Counted from the first letter of the stretch, positions 55,003 through 64,000 are shown. The stretch is DNA of 64,000 nucleotides from Phyllobacterium trifolii (GCF_014192095.1 NZ_JACHXN010000018.1:1-64000); one strand, 5' to 3'. The notes: generated by a model not told the origin, from the sequence alone. Program-made: numbers and translations.

Positions 55003-55625
55003 ATAGCGGGGGCGAAGATTGCAAGGATCGCTCCGTAAGGCACCAGCATCACGACAGCCATGAGCATTTTGACCATCAGATCGCCAAAACCCAACGACAT
55101 CCACAATGGGATTTCCCTGCCAAGGAAGGGCACCAGCATGGCAAGTGACGAATCGGCGTGGCCTGTCGCGGCGTCGATCCAGGCAAAGTTGGCAGCAAAG
55201 GCGATCGAGAAGAACAGCAATGTGTCTAACAGCGAACCGAAGATGGCAGAGGCAAAAGGCGCCTTCCACCACGTCAGCTGCCGCAACCTGTTGAATACGG
55301 TGATGTCCAGAAGCTGGGCTGTCAGGAATGCCGTGCCGGATGCGATAGCGATGCGCGGCGTTGCCAGCCAGACCGAAAGGACGACGGCAATCGCAAACCC
55401 CACATAGACGACCTTCCGGGCAAAGGCCGGGCCGAATGTGCGATTTGCAAGATCGTTGACCAGAAAGGCTATCGGATAGGTAAAGGCGCCATAAGTCAGG
55501 ATTTCTCCCAATCCAAAATGATCAAAAGGATACTGAACAAGGATATTGGACGCGGCAACGACCGCGCACATAGCTAAAACGGGGAGAATAAAGTCCGAAA
55601 AGGTATAGGCGCGTTGCAGCGGCAT
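54975..55625 (-). CDS. Queuosine precursor transporter (YhhQ/VUT family)
   Basis: The 216-aa inner-membrane protein has about six hydrophobic segments and the family signature ILTYGAFTYPIAFLVNDLAN, then GTAFLTAQLLDITVFNRLR and SAIFGSLLDTLLFF. YhhQ homologues import preQ0/preQ1 for queuosine in tRNA. AGGATAAAAAA precedes the ATG. The last codons overlap the convergent phytase-like gene. It follows rpmB on the same strand. Confidence 0.88.
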   Translation of the reverse strand: MPLQRAYTFSDFILPVLAMCAVVAASNILVQYPFDHFGLGEILTYGAFTYPIAFLVNDLANRTFGPAFARKVVYVGFAIAVVLSVWLATPRIAIASGTAFLTAQLLDITVFNRLRQLTWWKAPFASAIFGSLLDTLLFFSIAFAANFAWIDAATGHADSSLAMLVPFLGREIPLWMSLGFGDLMVKMLMAVVMLVPYGAILAIFAPAIYSANRNSR

Positions 55626-55656
55626 TTTTTTATCCTGGGTAATGGAACCAGCAATA

Positions 55657-55676
55657 AGGCCAGCATTTGCTGGCCT
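55657..55676 (-). terminator. Hairpin between rpmB and the transporter gene
   Basis: AGGCCAGCA and TGCTGGCCT form a 9-bp perfect stem with a 2-base spacer, 31 bp after the rpmB stop. On the minus strand only TATTG follows, so it is an inefficient intrinsic terminator or a processing stem. Confidence 0.55.
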
Positions 55677-55706
55677 CGACGACTAGAAAAATGGAAGCGA
55701 TGCTAA

Positions 55707-56006
55707 TTAAGCAGCGACCGGAGCTTCGAGAAGCTTCTTGGCAATCTGGCGCTTCAGGAGACGAGCGCGTTGCGACAGCTCCTTCTCGTCAGCCTTGACC
55801 AGGAACGCATCCAGACCACCGCGATGCTCGACGCTGCGCAGGGCGTGAGCTGAAACGCGCAGGCGATAGCTCTGGCCGAGGGCTTCGGAAATCAGCGTTA
55901 CGTGGCAAAGATTCGGCAAGAAGCGGCGGCGCGTTCTGTTGTTCGCGTGGCTCACATTGTTACCATACTGTACCGACTTAGCGGTCAATTCACATGTGCG
56001 GGACAT
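55707..56006 (-). CDS. rpmB: 50S ribosomal protein L28
   Basis: The 99-aa protein begins [20 protein letters not shown] and has [16 protein letters not shown] and [17 protein letters not shown], as in alphaproteobacterial L28. It is a structural part of the large ribosomal subunit. AAGGTGAG precedes the ATG at 56006. Confidence 0.96.
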   Translation of the reverse strand: MSRTCELTAKSVQYGNNVSHANNRTRRRFLPNLCHVTLISEALGQSYRLRVSAHALRSVEHRGGLDAFLVKADEKELSQRARLLKRQIAKKLLEAPVAA

Positions 56007-56270
56007 CTGGTCTCACCTTCAAATTTTTCATTCGCCTTTGTCCGAATATTTCCTGCTACCATCGCACGTTGCCGTGCAGCGGCTCGCTTATCGGATGGGC
56101 GGCCTATTGGGAAGTCGCGTTTCTATAGTGATATGGGCCGCGCGCGTCAAGTGCACTTATGCCATGTTTGGCGCGGCTTTTATATAATACTGGCCAGCTT
56201 CTTGATGTATATCACAACTTTGCCCGCTTTGTACGCTCGAACAATCACTGCAGGGATGCTTTGGACAAGA

Positions 56271-57086
56271 ATGACAAGAATGAATGCCCATAGGCAGTAT
56301 GCCAGCCGAACGCGAATGCTGGTGCCGCTCGCTGCACTAGCGCTGATGGGCGCGCATCCGGCGCACGGCGCCCAGTCGTATCAGACAGATTACCGCGTTT
56401 CACTCTTCGGATTGTCGATAGCCAAGGCAAGTTTTTCAACCAGCGTCACAGATGATCGCGCTTACAAAGTTGTCGGGTCTCTTGCCAGCTCGGGGCTGGG
56501 TAGCCTGTTCGATGACACCAATGGCAAGCTGGACGTTACCGGTCAGTTCGCCGAGACCGGGCCCGTACCGAATTCCTATGTTGTCAAATACCGGCATGGC
56601 AACCGAAACAAGAGCACATCGATCGCCTTTACCAACGGCAATGTAACGAATACCACCAATGATCCGCCGATCAACAAGAAGAAGAACTGGGTGGATCTGA
56701 AACCTGCCGACCTCCAGTCCGTTGCCGATCCGATTTCCGGCGTGATGGTGGCAGCAAGCAGCCTCGACCAGGTCTGTAAGCAGACCTTGCATCTCTTCGA
56801 TGGCCAGACACGCGTGGATTTGAAACTTTCTCCATCGGGTAGGGCGCAGCCCTTTGCCACCGAGGGTTTCAAGGGCGATGCCATTACCTGTTTGGCCAAA
56901 TTCGTCCCGATCGCCGGTTATCAGTCAGGGCGAAAAGCTATCGAATATCTGAAGAACTCTAGCAAGATCAGTCTCACCTTTGCATCGCTCGGCAAGTCCG
57001 CTATCTATTCACCGGTGCAGGCAAAGATCGGCACGCAGATCGGCACGGTGACTGTTTACGCAACCCGTTTCGAAAAGACGCAATAG
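56271..57086 (+). CDS. DUF3108-containing periplasmic protein
   Basis: The 271-aa protein has a signal peptide (positively charged start, then MLVPLAALALMGAHPAHGA near residues 16-34). A beta-rich DUF3108 body follows (YQTDYRVSLFGLSIAKASFS, then SSGLGSLFDDTNG). Members are exported proteins of unknown function conserved in Rhizobiales. The start is uncertain: 56271 has GGA 5 bases upstream; 56256 and 56280 are alternatives. It is divergent from rpmB. Confidence 0.8.
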   Translation: MTRMNAHRQYASRTRMLVPLAALALMGAHPAHGAQSYQTDYRVSLFGLSIAKASFSTSVTDDRAYKVVGSLASSGLGSLFDDTNGKLDVTGQFAETGPVPNSYVVKYRHGNRNKSTSIAFTNGNVTNTTNDPPINKKKNWVDLKPADLQSVADPISGVMVAASSLDQVCKQTLHLFDGQTRVDLKLSPSGRAQPFATEGFKGDAITCLAKFVPIAGYQSGRKAIEYLKNSSKISLTFASLGKSAIYSPVQAKIGTQIGTVTVYATRFEKTQ

Positions 57087-57120
57087 ACGCGGCAGGCCGT
57101 CGTCGAATCCGGGGTGCTTT

Positions 57121-58014
57121 TTGGCTACATTTGTTGGTTTTCTCGCGATCATCATGTGGGCGATGCTCGCGCTTTTTACCGATGTGTCGGGTAAGGTTCC
57201 GCCATTTCAGTTAACCGCGATGACGTTCGCTATCGGCGCGTGCCTTGGGTTGATCTCTTGGCTGTGGCGACCGGGCGCTGCGCGACATCTGCGCCAGCCC
57301 GCAAAGGTCTGGCTGCTCGGCGTTGTCGGGCTCTTTGGCTATCACTTTCTCTATTTTACGGCACTGCGTAACGCTCCAGCTGTCGACGCCAGCCTCATCG
57401 CCTATCTCTGGCCGCTTTTCATCGTTGTCGGGTCCGCCCTTATGCCAGGTGAGCGCCTTCGCTGGTTTCACATTCTAGGCACGCTGCTAGGTTTGGCTGG
57501 AACGGTGCTTATCATAACCAAAGGTGGCGGCCTCGGCTTCGACCCGCAATTTGGCTTCGGCTACGCCATGGCAGGCCTCTGCGCACTGACATGGGCCGCC
57601 TATTCGTTGTTGTCGCGACGCTTTTCCAACGTGCCAACGGATGCTGTGACAGGCTTCTGCATTGCAACGTCGATCCTGTCGTTGATTTCACACCTGCTCC
57701 TTGAGCAGACGGTCTGGCCCGATGGACTCGTCCAGTGGCTCGCCGTTCTTGGGCTTGGGCTATTCCCGGTTGGTGCGGCTTTCTATGTCTGGGACTATGG
57801 CGTCAAACATGGGAATATCCAGGTGCTCGGTGCGTCGAGCTATGCCGCACCGCTGCTTTCAACGCTTGTGCTGATCATCGCCGGGGTGACGGAGCCAACA
57901 GGACGCGTCATGCTCGCCTGCCTCTTGATCACGCTGGGCGCAGTTATCGCAGCAAAGGACATGCTCTTCAAGCGCCGTCAGGGCTCCCAGCCGGGCTCCG
58001 CCATTTCGAACTGA
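57121..58014 (+). CDS. DMT-superfamily EamA-type transporter
   Basis: The 297-aa inner-membrane protein has about ten hydrophobic helices arranged as two EamA repeats (LYFTALRNAPAVDASLIAYL in the first, PVGAAFYVWDYGVKHGNIQV in the second). It resembles aromatic amino-acid exporters of the YddG type. The frame opens with TTG at 57121; no strong ribosome binding site is seen. Its end overlaps the convergent cupin gene by 37 bp. Confidence 0.85.
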   Translation: MATFVGFLAIIMWAMLALFTDVSGKVPPFQLTAMTFAIGACLGLISWLWRPGAARHLRQPAKVWLLGVVGLFGYHFLYFTALRNAPAVDASLIAYLWPLFIVVGSALMPGERLRWFHILGTLLGLAGTVLIITKGGGLGFDPQFGFGYAMAGLCALTWAAYSLLSRRFSNVPTDAVTGFCIATSILSLISHLLLEQTVWPDGLVQWLAVLGLGLFPVGAAFYVWDYGVKHGNIQVLGASSYAAPLLSTLVLIIAGVTEPTGRVMLACLLITLGAVIAAKDMLFKRRQGSQPGSAISN

Positions 58015-58412
58015 GCGAAATCAAATCCTGGGGCTACCGTGCACCCGACAAGTGTCCAAGCGCCGAGGCTCTTGGCCATTTGCCATTGTCCTGCCGGAAC
58101 AACGGCTTGCGGGCGCTGCCCATTGGCAAGGTCAAGTCCAAGCGTATGGGTTTCGTGCGGTGAGCCCTCAGTCGCCACGGTCAAAAGCAGTGGTGCACCA
58201 CCATACCAGTGCCAGACTTCGGCAGCATCCTTGACGCGGTGCCAAGCCGAGATTTGGCCTTCCTCAAGCAGAAAGTAGATGGCCGTCGAGTGCCCGCGCC
58301 CGCCTTCTGGCCATTCCCCCTGGTTGTCGCGGAAAGTCTGGACATAGAAGCCGCCTTCCGGATGCGGCTGAAGCCCGAGGTGTTCGCGAATCTCGTCTGC
58401 TGTCAGCACCAT
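57978..58412 (-). CDS. Cupin DUF985-family protein
   Basis: The 144-aa protein starts MVLTADEIREHLGLQPHPEG and has GGFYVQTFRDN, AIYFLLEEGQISAWHRV, EVWHWYGGAPLLL and a VGCTVAPGFDF end, typical of DUF985 cupins (small metal-binding beta barrels of unknown activity). The ATG at 58412 overlaps the gloB stop (TGATG), so it is translationally coupled to gloB. Confidence 0.88.
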   Translation of the reverse strand: MVLTADEIREHLGLQPHPEGGFYVQTFRDNQGEWPEGGRGHSTAIYFLLEEGQISAWHRVKDAAEVWHWYGGAPLLLTVATEGSPHETHTLGLDLANGQRPQAVVPAGQWQMAKSLGAWTLVGCTVAPGFDFAQFEMAEPGWEP

Positions 58413-59182
58413 CAAAAGTTGTCCTTGCGCTTGCGGATTTCAGCGAAAACCGCCTCATCGGTTGCGCTCTCCATTTTGAGGTTTTTGCGGATCGCGGGAT
58501 CGTGCCAGCGAAGAAACGGGTTGGTCGCCATCTCGCGCATGAGCGTTGTTGGCAGGGTCGGCAAATCCGCCTCCCGCAAAGTCTTGATTTCCTTGGCCCG
58601 CTCCTTGAGCGCCGAGTTTTCCGGGTCGATAGTCAGGGCAAAACGCGCATTGCTCTCGCTGTATTCGTGGCCGCAATAGATTTCCGTTTCGCCCGGCAGT
58701 CCGATCAACCGCTGCAACGACTTGAACATGGTCGCGGGCGTTCCTTCGAAAAGCCGCCCGCAGCCGAGCGAAAACAGGGTGTCGCCGGTAAACGCGACCT
58801 TGGCGATAGGGATATGAAAGGAGATTTCGCCCGCGGTGTGCCCCGGTGTGGAAATGACCTCGACCTCGAAATTGCCGAACTTGAACCGTTCGCCGTGACG
58901 GACGCCGCGGTCAATACCCGGTATTTTCGTCTTTTCGTCCTCCGGACCAATGATTTCCAGACCGAATCGTTTCTTGAGCGCCAGATTTGCCTCAACATGA
59001 TCGGTATGGTGATGCGTGGTGAAAATATGGGTCAGTTTCCAGCCACGGCGCTTGAGCGCGTCAAGAATCGGCTGTTCCTCCGGGGCATCGATTGACGCGG
59101 TCAGGCCAGCTTCAGGATCATGGATCAGCACGCCGAAATTATCGCTGCGTGCCGTGAATTGTTCTATCTGCAATTGGGGCAT
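58412..59182 (-). CDS. gloB: Hydroxyacylglutathione hydrolase (glyoxalase II)
   Basis: The 256-aa metallo-beta-lactamase-fold enzyme has THHHTDHVEAN (H-x-H-x-D-H zinc motif), TPGHTAGEISF, FTGDTLFSLGCGR and YCGHEYSESN, then the C-terminal substrate-binding domain (LMREMATNPFLR). It hydrolyses S-lactoylglutathione in methylglyoxal detoxification. The frame extends to 59239, but MPQLQIEQF at 59182 matches the family start. The cupin gene follows in a TGATG overlap. Confidence 0.93.
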   Translation of the reverse strand: MPQLQIEQFTARSDNFGVLIHDPEAGLTASIDAPEEQPILDALKRRGWKLTHIFTTHHHTDHVEANLALKKRFGLEIIGPEDEKTKIPGIDRGVRHGERFKFGNFEVEVISTPGHTAGEISFHIPIAKVAFTGDTLFSLGCGRLFEGTPATMFKSLQRLIGLPGETEIYCGHEYSESNARFALTIDPENSALKERAKEIKTLREADLPTLPTTLMREMATNPFLRWHDPAIRKNLKMESATDEAVFAEIRKRKDNF

Positions 59183-59286
59183 GGTCGTTCTCTTCATTCT
59201 TTGCTGGGCAAGATAATCCCGGTTAAGCCAAGCCTGCAACCCATGTCATTTCTTGATGTTCTCATCTTCCATGTTACGTTGCGACC

Positions 59287-60054
59287 ATGCATCTCGACAT
59301 CATCGATCTTCGCTCATTTTACGCTTCAACGCTCGGCCATCTGACCGAGCGCTCTATTACGATGGCCTTGGTGCCGCTCTGGCCGAAGCTGCCAGGCGAG
59401 CGGCTGGTTGGTCTCGGATACGCCGTACCTTACCTCGACCGGTTCCGCGGCGACACAGAACGCACATTCGCCTTCATGCCGGCCGGGCAGGGCGCCGCCA
59501 GCTGGCCGCCTGTTGAGCCATCCGCTACAGCATTGATATTCGAAGAGGATTTGCCTCTGCCCGACTCCGCAGTGGACAGAGTACTAATGGTACATGCGCT
59601 GGAACATGCGGAAGATCCACGCGAAACATTGAAGGAAATGTGGCGTGTTCTCGCGCCCAACGGCCGGCTCGTCATCGTCGTTCCGAACCGGCGCGGGCTA
59701 TGGGCAAGGTTCGAACATACGCCTTTCGGCAGCGGCCGCCCCTACAGCCGAGGTCAGCTGACGCGTCTCCTGAGGGAGGCAAACTTCACGCCCGGACCGT
59801 GGGGCGAAGCTCTGTTCTTCCCGCCGTCATCGCGAAAAGCGATGATGCGGCCTTCCTCATTGTTTGAGCGGGTAGGCCGTCGTTTTTGGCCGATGTTCTC
59901 TGGCGTATTGATCGTTGAGGCGCAAAAACGCATCTATCAGGGGCTGCCCGTTGCCAAGCGTGCGTCGCGGCGTGTGTTCGTACCGGTGCTCTCACCGCAA
60001 GGTACGGCAAGCGCCAGTTCGCGTCGGCACAATCAAATTACCCGCATTGATTGA
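59287..60054 (+). CDS. Class I SAM-dependent methyltransferase
   Basis: The 255-aa protein has a methyltransferase type 11 fold: GERLVGLGYAVPYLDRF (variant motif I), LPLPDSAVDRVLMVHALEHA and MWRVLAPNGRLVIVVPNRRG (motif III). This gene lies next to and divergent from gloB in many Rhizobiales. The motif I glycines are reduced (GLGYA against the usual E-x-G-x-G). The substrate is unknown. Confidence 0.85.
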   Translation: MHLDIIDLRSFYASTLGHLTERSITMALVPLWPKLPGERLVGLGYAVPYLDRFRGDTERTFAFMPAGQGAASWPPVEPSATALIFEEDLPLPDSAVDRVLMVHALEHAEDPRETLKEMWRVLAPNGRLVIVVPNRRGLWARFEHTPFGSGRPYSRGQLTRLLREANFTPGPWGEALFFPPSSRKAMMRPSSLFERVGRRFWPMFSGVLIVEAQKRIYQGLPVAKRASRRVFVPVLSPQGTASASSRRHNQITRID

Positions 60055-60067
60055 AATTCTTGCGGCG

Positions 60068-60122
60068 GAATCGATGATTCTTGCACCGGAATCGCAACTC
60101 TTCGTGTGAGATTCGAGGATTC
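60068..60122. promoter_or_regulatory. Cluster of five GANTC (CcrM methylation) sites
   Basis: GANTC occurs at 60068-60072, 60076-60080, 60089-60093, 60110-60114 and 60118-60122, five sites in 55 bp, against about one per 256 bases by chance. They lie in imperfect direct repeats of ATTCTTGC spaced about 21 bases. The gap separates the convergent methyltransferase and metW genes. Confidence 0.75.
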
Positions 60123-60147
60123 TTGCGTAAATCCTAAACAGGGTTCA

Positions 60148-60762
60148 CTAGCGTTTGAGCAAAAACACAGCCTGCTGGCCGAAGAGGTTCCAGAACCCCC
60201 ATGGCATGTTGAATCCGAGGCGCTCTCCCAAGGCATTCAACGCGACGGCGGACTCGACCACTGCGCCGACTTCCTTGGTCATGTCGACAAAATCATTGAT
60301 CGTGCAGAAGTGGATATTCGGCGTGTCGTACCAGCTATAGGGCAGGTCTTTGGTGACCGGCATGCGACCGTTGACCGCGAGCGATGCGCGAACCCGCCAA
60401 TGCCCGAAATTGGGAAATGACACGATGGCCTTTTCGCCAATGCGCAGAAGTTCGGTGAGGACATTCTTCGGGTTGCGGGTCGCCTGCAAGGTCTGCGACA
60501 GGATCACATAATCGAAACCGCCATCCGGATAATATTTGAGATCGCTATCGGCATCGCCCTGGATGACCGACAGGCCGCGCGCAACCGATTCGTTGACACC
60601 CTTTTGCGAGAGCTCGACGCCGCGTCCATCCACATCCTTGGTACTCTGCAAAAGCTCCAGCAGTTCGCCATCGCCGCAGCCGACGTCAAGCACGCGTGAT
60701 CCCGGCTCGACCAGCGAAGCGATGACGGCAAAATCGACGCGGGGATGGACGTTCACACTCAT
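60148..60762 (-). CDS. metW: Methionine biosynthesis protein MetW
   Basis: The 204-aa protein has the methyltransferase-like motif [18 protein letters not shown], then [33 protein letters not shown] and the [17 protein letters not shown] end, all characteristic of MetW. It accompanies MetX in homoserine acylation and methionine synthesis; the exact role is unclear. It starts in the ATGA overlap with metX. Confidence 0.93.
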   Translation of the reverse strand: MSVNVHPRVDFAVIASLVEPGSRVLDVGCGDGELLELLQSTKDVDGRGVELSQKGVNESVARGLSVIQGDADSDLKYYPDGGFDYVILSQTLQATRNPKNVLTELLRIGEKAIVSFPNFGHWRVRASLAVNGRMPVTKDLPYSWYDTPNIHFCTINDFVDMTKEVGAVVESAVALNALGERLGFNMPWGFWNLFGQQAVFLLKR

Positions 60763-61946
60763 GACGGCAAAAGCCCCCTGGCGCGGGCAGCAGAGCGGAT
60801 AAATCCGGTGATCGTGGAAAACATCTCGGGCTCATCGAGCAGGAACGAGTCGTGGCCCCGATCCGACTCGATTTCGACGAAGGACACCGACGCGCCAGCC
60901 GCATTCAGCGCATGGGCGACTGTCCGGCTTTCGCCGGTCGGGAATAGCCAGTCGCTGGTGAATGAAACAATGCAGAACCGGGTTTTCGATCCAGCGAAGG
61001 CATCGGCAAGGCGGCCACCATGTTCCGCCGCCAAGTCGAAATAGTCCATCGCCCGGGTCATGTAGAGATAGGAATTCGGGTCGAAGCGCTCGACGAACGT
61101 CGTGCCCTGATGGCGCAGATAACTTTCAATCTGGAAATCCGCGTCGAATCCGAAGGTCAGTTTCTGCCGGTCCTGAAGATTGCGTCCGAACTTGTTGTGC
61201 AAGGCGGTCTCGGACAGATAGGTGATATGCGCCGCCATGCGGGCGACCGAAAGACCCTTGCGCGGAACAGTGCCGGCTTCGAGATAGCGGCCTTCCTTCC
61301 AATCGGGATCAGCCATGACCGCCTGCCGGCCCACTTCATGGAAGGCGATATTCTGCGACGAGTGGCGCGCACCGGTCGCGATCGCCACGGCCGCAAATAC
61401 CTTGTCGGAATGGCTCGACGCCCATTCCAGCACCTGCATGCCGCCCATGGATCCACCGATCACGGCAAAAAGCTGTTTGATGCCCAAGTGCTCGATGAGC
61501 ATCGCCTGGGCACGCACCATGTCCGCTATCGTGATGATCGGAAGGTCAAGCGCATAGGCCTTGCCTGTTTCGGGATTGATCGAGGCCGGGCCTGTCGACC
61601 CAAGGCAACCCCCGAGTACATTGGAACAGAGCACGAAATAGCGGTCCGTATCGATGGGTTTGCCCGGGCCAATGAGCAACTCCCACCAGCCGGGCTTGCC
61701 GGTTACGGGATGGACATTGGCGACATGCTGATCGCCAGTCAGCGCATGACAGACGAGGATTGCGTTCGACTTGTCGGCGTTGAGTTCGCCATAGGACTGA
61801 TAGGCGATACGAAACGGCGAAAGCGACACACCGCTATCCAGGTGCAACGGCTTGCCGGCGCCAAAATCCACCACCGGACTGTGGGGATTTGTCGCTTCCT
61901 GGCTTTGCTGAGCTTTTTTAGCGGTTGGTCGGCTGATTTTCGTCAT
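60759..61946 (-). CDS. metX: Homoserine O-acetyltransferase
   Basis: The 395-aa alpha/beta-hydrolase-fold enzyme has [11 protein letters not shown], the nucleophile in [12 protein letters not shown], and the Asp and His of the triad in [11 protein letters not shown] and [11 protein letters not shown]. It acetylates homoserine, the first step of methionine synthesis in this group. The start is set at 61946 ([13 protein letters not shown]); the frame extends to 62030. No SAM-II riboswitch sequence was found in the upstream gap. Confidence 0.93.
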   Translation of the reverse strand: MTKISRPTAKKAQQSQEATNPHSPVVDFGAGKPLHLDSGVSLSPFRIAYQSYGELNADKSNAILVCHALTGDQHVANVHPVTGKPGWWELLIGPGKPIDTDRYFVLCSNVLGGCLGSTGPASINPETGKAYALDLPIITIADMVRAQAMLIEHLGIKQLFAVIGGSMGGMQVLEWASSHSDKVFAAVAIATGARHSSQNIAFHEVGRQAVMADPDWKEGRYLEAGTVPRKGLSVARMAAHITYLSETALHNKFGRNLQDRQKLTFGFDADFQIESYLRHQGTTFVERFDPNSYLYMTRAMDYFDLAAEHGGRLADAFAGSKTRFCIVSFTSDWLFPTGESRTVAHALNAAGASVSFVEIESDRGHDSFLLDEPEMFSTITGFIRSAARARGLLPS

Positions 61947-62078
61947 GTCTGCGCAATTGAGGGCGTGATCGCGCGTAGGTATGGTCGCAGTTCGCGCAAA
62001 GTCAAGTTGTTCTCGACATCCGGGCTCCATGCAGCTATGTCCGCACGGTGCTTTTGCCCGTTACGGACCCGAAGAATT

Positions 62079-63179
62079 ATGACACGACAAGACATGCGCC
62101 CAACTCCGAAAGCCGGTATACTTGACGTAGCAGCCTATGTCCCCGGCAAGGAACATGCTCCGGGTGTCGCGAAGGTCCACAAGCTGTCGGCAAATGAAAC
62201 GCCGCTCGGCGCCAGCAAGCACGCTATAGATGCCTTTCGTGAGGCTGCTGGGAAGCTTGCGATCTACCCGGATGGACAGGCAACGGAACTGAAAAAGGCG
62301 ATCGCCGATGTGCACCGTCTAAATGCCGGGAACATTCTTTGCGGCAATGGCTCTGACGAACTGCTTGGCCTGCTTTGCCAGACCTATCTTTCGCCCGGCG
62401 ACGAGGCGATCTACACCGAACATGGCTTTCTGGTATACAGAAACTACATCATGGCTGCAGGCGCGACGCCGGTTGTTGCACGCGAAAATAGCGAACGGGC
62501 CGAGGTCGACTCCATACTGAGCGCGGTCACGCCGCGCACGAAGATAATTTTCCTTGCCAACCCAAACAATCCGACCGGCACGTACCTGCCTTTCGAAGAA
62601 GTACGCCGTCTGCATGACGGCCTGCCGAAGCATGTACTGCTGGTAATTGATGCTGCCTACGCAGAATATGTGCGCCGTAATGACTACGAAGCGGGTGTCG
62701 AACTCGTGTCATCCTTCGAGAATGTCGTGATGACCCGGACCTTTTCCAAGATTTATGGCCTGGCGGCGCTTCGCATCGGCTGGATGTTCGCACCCGTCCA
62801 CGTCATCGATGCGGTCAATCGCATTCGCGGCCCCTTCAACATGAACTCGGCGGCCATTCTTGCCGGCAGTGCCGCTGTCCGCGACCGCGCACATGTCGCC
62901 GAAGCTGCCGCGTTCAACGAGACATGGCGTGTCTGGCTCACCGAACAATTGACCGGGCTTGGGCTTCGGGTCACGCCGTCGGTCGGAAATTTCCTTCTCG
63001 TGCACTTTCCCGAAGATCCGGCGAAATCGGCAGAGAAGGCAGACGCTTACCTTACGAGCAAAGGCTATATTTTGCGCCGCGTCACGGGATACGGATTTCC
63101 GAACGCGTTGCGCCTTTCCATTGGATCCGAAGAAGCCAATCGTGGCGTAATCGCCGCACTCTCTGAGTTCTTAAAGTAG
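62079..63179 (+). CDS. hisC: Histidinol-phosphate aminotransferase-like (HisC)
   Basis: The 366-aa PLP enzyme has [36 protein letters not shown], the PLP-Asp region [10 protein letters not shown] and the Schiff-base Lys in [17 protein letters not shown], with the Arg in NALRLSIGS. It transfers the amino group to imidazoleacetol phosphate, or to prephenate/aromatic oxo acids. Because it sits directly before the tyrC gene, an aromatic amino-acid role in addition to or instead of histidine is possible. The reading frame runs far upstream of 62079 without meaning. It is divergent from metX. Confidence 0.9.
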   Translation: MTRQDMRPTPKAGILDVAAYVPGKEHAPGVAKVHKLSANETPLGASKHAIDAFREAAGKLAIYPDGQATELKKAIADVHRLNAGNILCGNGSDELLGLLCQTYLSPGDEAIYTEHGFLVYRNYIMAAGATPVVARENSERAEVDSILSAVTPRTKIIFLANPNNPTGTYLPFEEVRRLHDGLPKHVLLVIDAAYAEYVRRNDYEAGVELVSSFENVVMTRTFSKIYGLAALRIGWMFAPVHVIDAVNRIRGPFNMNSAAILAGSAAVRDRAHVAEAAAFNETWRVWLTEQLTGLGLRVTPSVGNFLLVHFPEDPAKSAEKADAYLTSKGYILRRVTGYGFPNALRLSIGSEEANRGVIAALSEFLK

Positions 63180-63217
63180 ATTCACACCATGACGGGCTGC
63201 AAATGGCGTTTTCCTGT

Positions 63218-63262
63218 GCTCCGGTGCTCACGTACCTTAAAGTACGCTACGCTCCGGTGCTC
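63218..63262. repeat. Intergenic repeat with direct and palindromic parts
   Basis: GCTCCGGTGCTC occurs twice (63218-63229 and 63251-63262), flanking the near-palindrome GTACCTTAAAGTAC (63232-63245). The unit lies between hisC and tyrC. It looks like a REP-like or palindromic intergenic element, which in this group occurs in many copies per genome. Confidence 0.6.
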
Positions 63263-63324
63263 GAAAACCACCATCTTCGCCGCGTCATAGCGCGAATCTC
63301 AGCGCAGTTACAGGTCATAGAAAC

Positions 63325-64000
63325 ATGTCCGACGTTCATTTTAATACAATCGCACTGATCGGCATCGGCCTCATCGGTTCGTCGCTGGCGCGCGTCATCA
63401 AGCGCGAGGGACTTGCCGACAAGATCGTCATTTCCACCCGCAGCGAAGCCACACTGGCTCGGGCAAGGGAGCTTGGCCTCGGCGATAGCTATACACTTGA
63501 TAGCTCAGAGGCGGTGAAGAACGCCGATCTCGTTATCGTTTCGGTACCTGTGGGTTCGTCAGGCGACGTGGCCCGGCAGATTGCCGGCTCGCTGAAGCCC
63601 GGCGCGATCGTGACCGATGTCGGTTCAACCAAGGGTTCGGTGATTGCGCAGATGCAGCCGGAACTTCCCGCGAATGTGCATTTCATTCCAGGACATCCGC
63701 TGGCAGGAACGGAATATTCCGGCCCCGATGCCGGGTTTGCCGATCTGTTCATCAACCGCTGGTGTATCCTCACGCCGCTCGAAGGCACGGACCCGGACGC
63801 TATCGCGAAGCTGACGAAGTTCTGGGAAGCCTGCGGTTCGCGGCTCGACACGATGGACCCTTTGCATCACGACCGCGTCCTCGCCATCGTATCGCATCTC
63901 CCGCACCTGATAGCCTACAATATCGTCGGCACGGCGAGCGATCTGGAAGAAGTGACGAACTCCGAAGTCATCAAATATTCGGCTTCCGGTTTTCGCGATT
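63325..64000 (+). CDS. tyrC: Prephenate/arogenate dehydrogenase, N-terminal part (runs off the window)
   Basis: The frame starts MSDVHFNTIALIGIGLIGSS with the NAD-binding G-x-G-x-x-G, then IVTDVGSTKGSVI, FIPGHPLAGTEYSG (catalytic His region) and SHLPHLIAYNIVG. At least 225 residues are present and the frame is open at the end of the window. It oxidises and decarboxylates prephenate or arogenate for tyrosine synthesis. It is separated from hisC by the intergenic repeat. Confidence 0.92.
   Translation, partial: MSDVHFNTIALIGIGLIGSSLARVIKREGLADKIVISTRSEATLARARELGLGDSYTLDSSEAVKNADLVIVSVPVGSSGDVARQIAGSLKPGAIVTDVGSTKGSVIAQMQPELPANVHFIPGHPLAGTEYSGPDAGFADLFINRWCILTPLEGTDPDAIAKLTKFWEACGSRLDTMDPLHHDRVLAIVSHLPHLIAYNIVGTASDLEEVTNSEVIKYSASGFRD

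Noticed and set aside
61947-62078. Possible SAM-II riboswitch upstream of metX
   Set aside because: The gap on the minus strand contains none of the conserved SAM-II words, and no convincing pseudoknot pairing was found by eye.
61020-62078. Long N-terminal extension of the HisC reading frame
   Set aside because: This part is antisense to metX; HisC similarity begins only at 62079.

Overview
The window looks like a chromosomal segment of a Hyphomicrobiales (Rhizobiales) alphaproteobacterium, probably near Phyllobacterium, Brucella/Ochrobactrum or Mesorhizobium. This rests on the gene order xerD, aroK-aroB-hlyC, bolA, J-domain gene, cobS-cobT, rpmB and metX-metW, hisC, tyrC, on an HU gene, on a tRNA-Arg(CCU) interrupted by a small group I intron as in Agrobacterium, and on alphaproteobacterial family members throughout. 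The genus is an inference.

Region 1 (1-10.6 kb) is an accessory island with visibly lower GC than the rest. It opens with the end of an IS3-type element inserted into the C-terminal remnant of an MmeI-like DNA methyltransferase. Small hypothetical genes and a two-TM/coiled-coil protein follow. The most interesting part is a translationally coupled three-gene recombination module (562, 1003 and 235 aa). The first two proteins are tyrosine recombinases and the third is a small accessory protein. It resembles the gamma-mobile-trio (GmtY/GmtZ/GmtX) set, and more distantly the Tn554 TnpABC layout. It ends about 110 bp from the 3' end of tRNA-Arg(CCU). That tRNA carries a 215-nt group I intron after anticodon position 36, and its 5' end is repeated twice more in decayed form further right, which suggests repeated integration at this tRNA.

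Region 2 (10.6-21.1 kb) is mixed chromosomal content: an M20 amidohydrolase, a PBP5-type carboxypeptidase coupled to a CobW-type metallochaperone, a TusA-like protein, an L,D-transpeptidase lipoprotein, HU, a LysR regulator, two extradiol-type VOC proteins (one fused to an alpha/beta hydrolase), a DUF1127 protein and a small iron-permease-like protein.

Region 3 (21.1-43.1 kb) holds two catabolic clusters. The first is a ribose-type ABC importer with a SorC regulator, aldo/keto reductase, GlpD-like FAD dehydrogenase, class I aldolase, FGGY kinase and GMC oxidoreductase, a set that suits uptake, phosphorylation, oxidation and aldol cleavage of a sugar alcohol or rare sugar. A 24-bp perfect palindrome lies before it. 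The second is a divergent pair of units: alcohol dehydrogenase-aldehyde dehydrogenase-esterase on one strand; GntR regulator, second ribose-type ABC importer and a PfpI-like protein on the other, with a 12-bp palindrome between them. Gene debris (a DUF488 pseudogene and others) separates the two.

Region 4 (43.1-64 kb) is core chromosome: tRNA-Arg(ACG), accA, xerD, aroK-aroB-corC-like, bolA, J-domain protein, cobS-cobT, a queuosine-precursor transporter, rpmB, DUF3108, a DMT exporter, gloB-cupin, metX-metW, hisC and the start of tyrC. A dense cluster of five GANTC sites lies between a methyltransferase gene and metW, and an intergenic repeat lies between hisC and tyrC.
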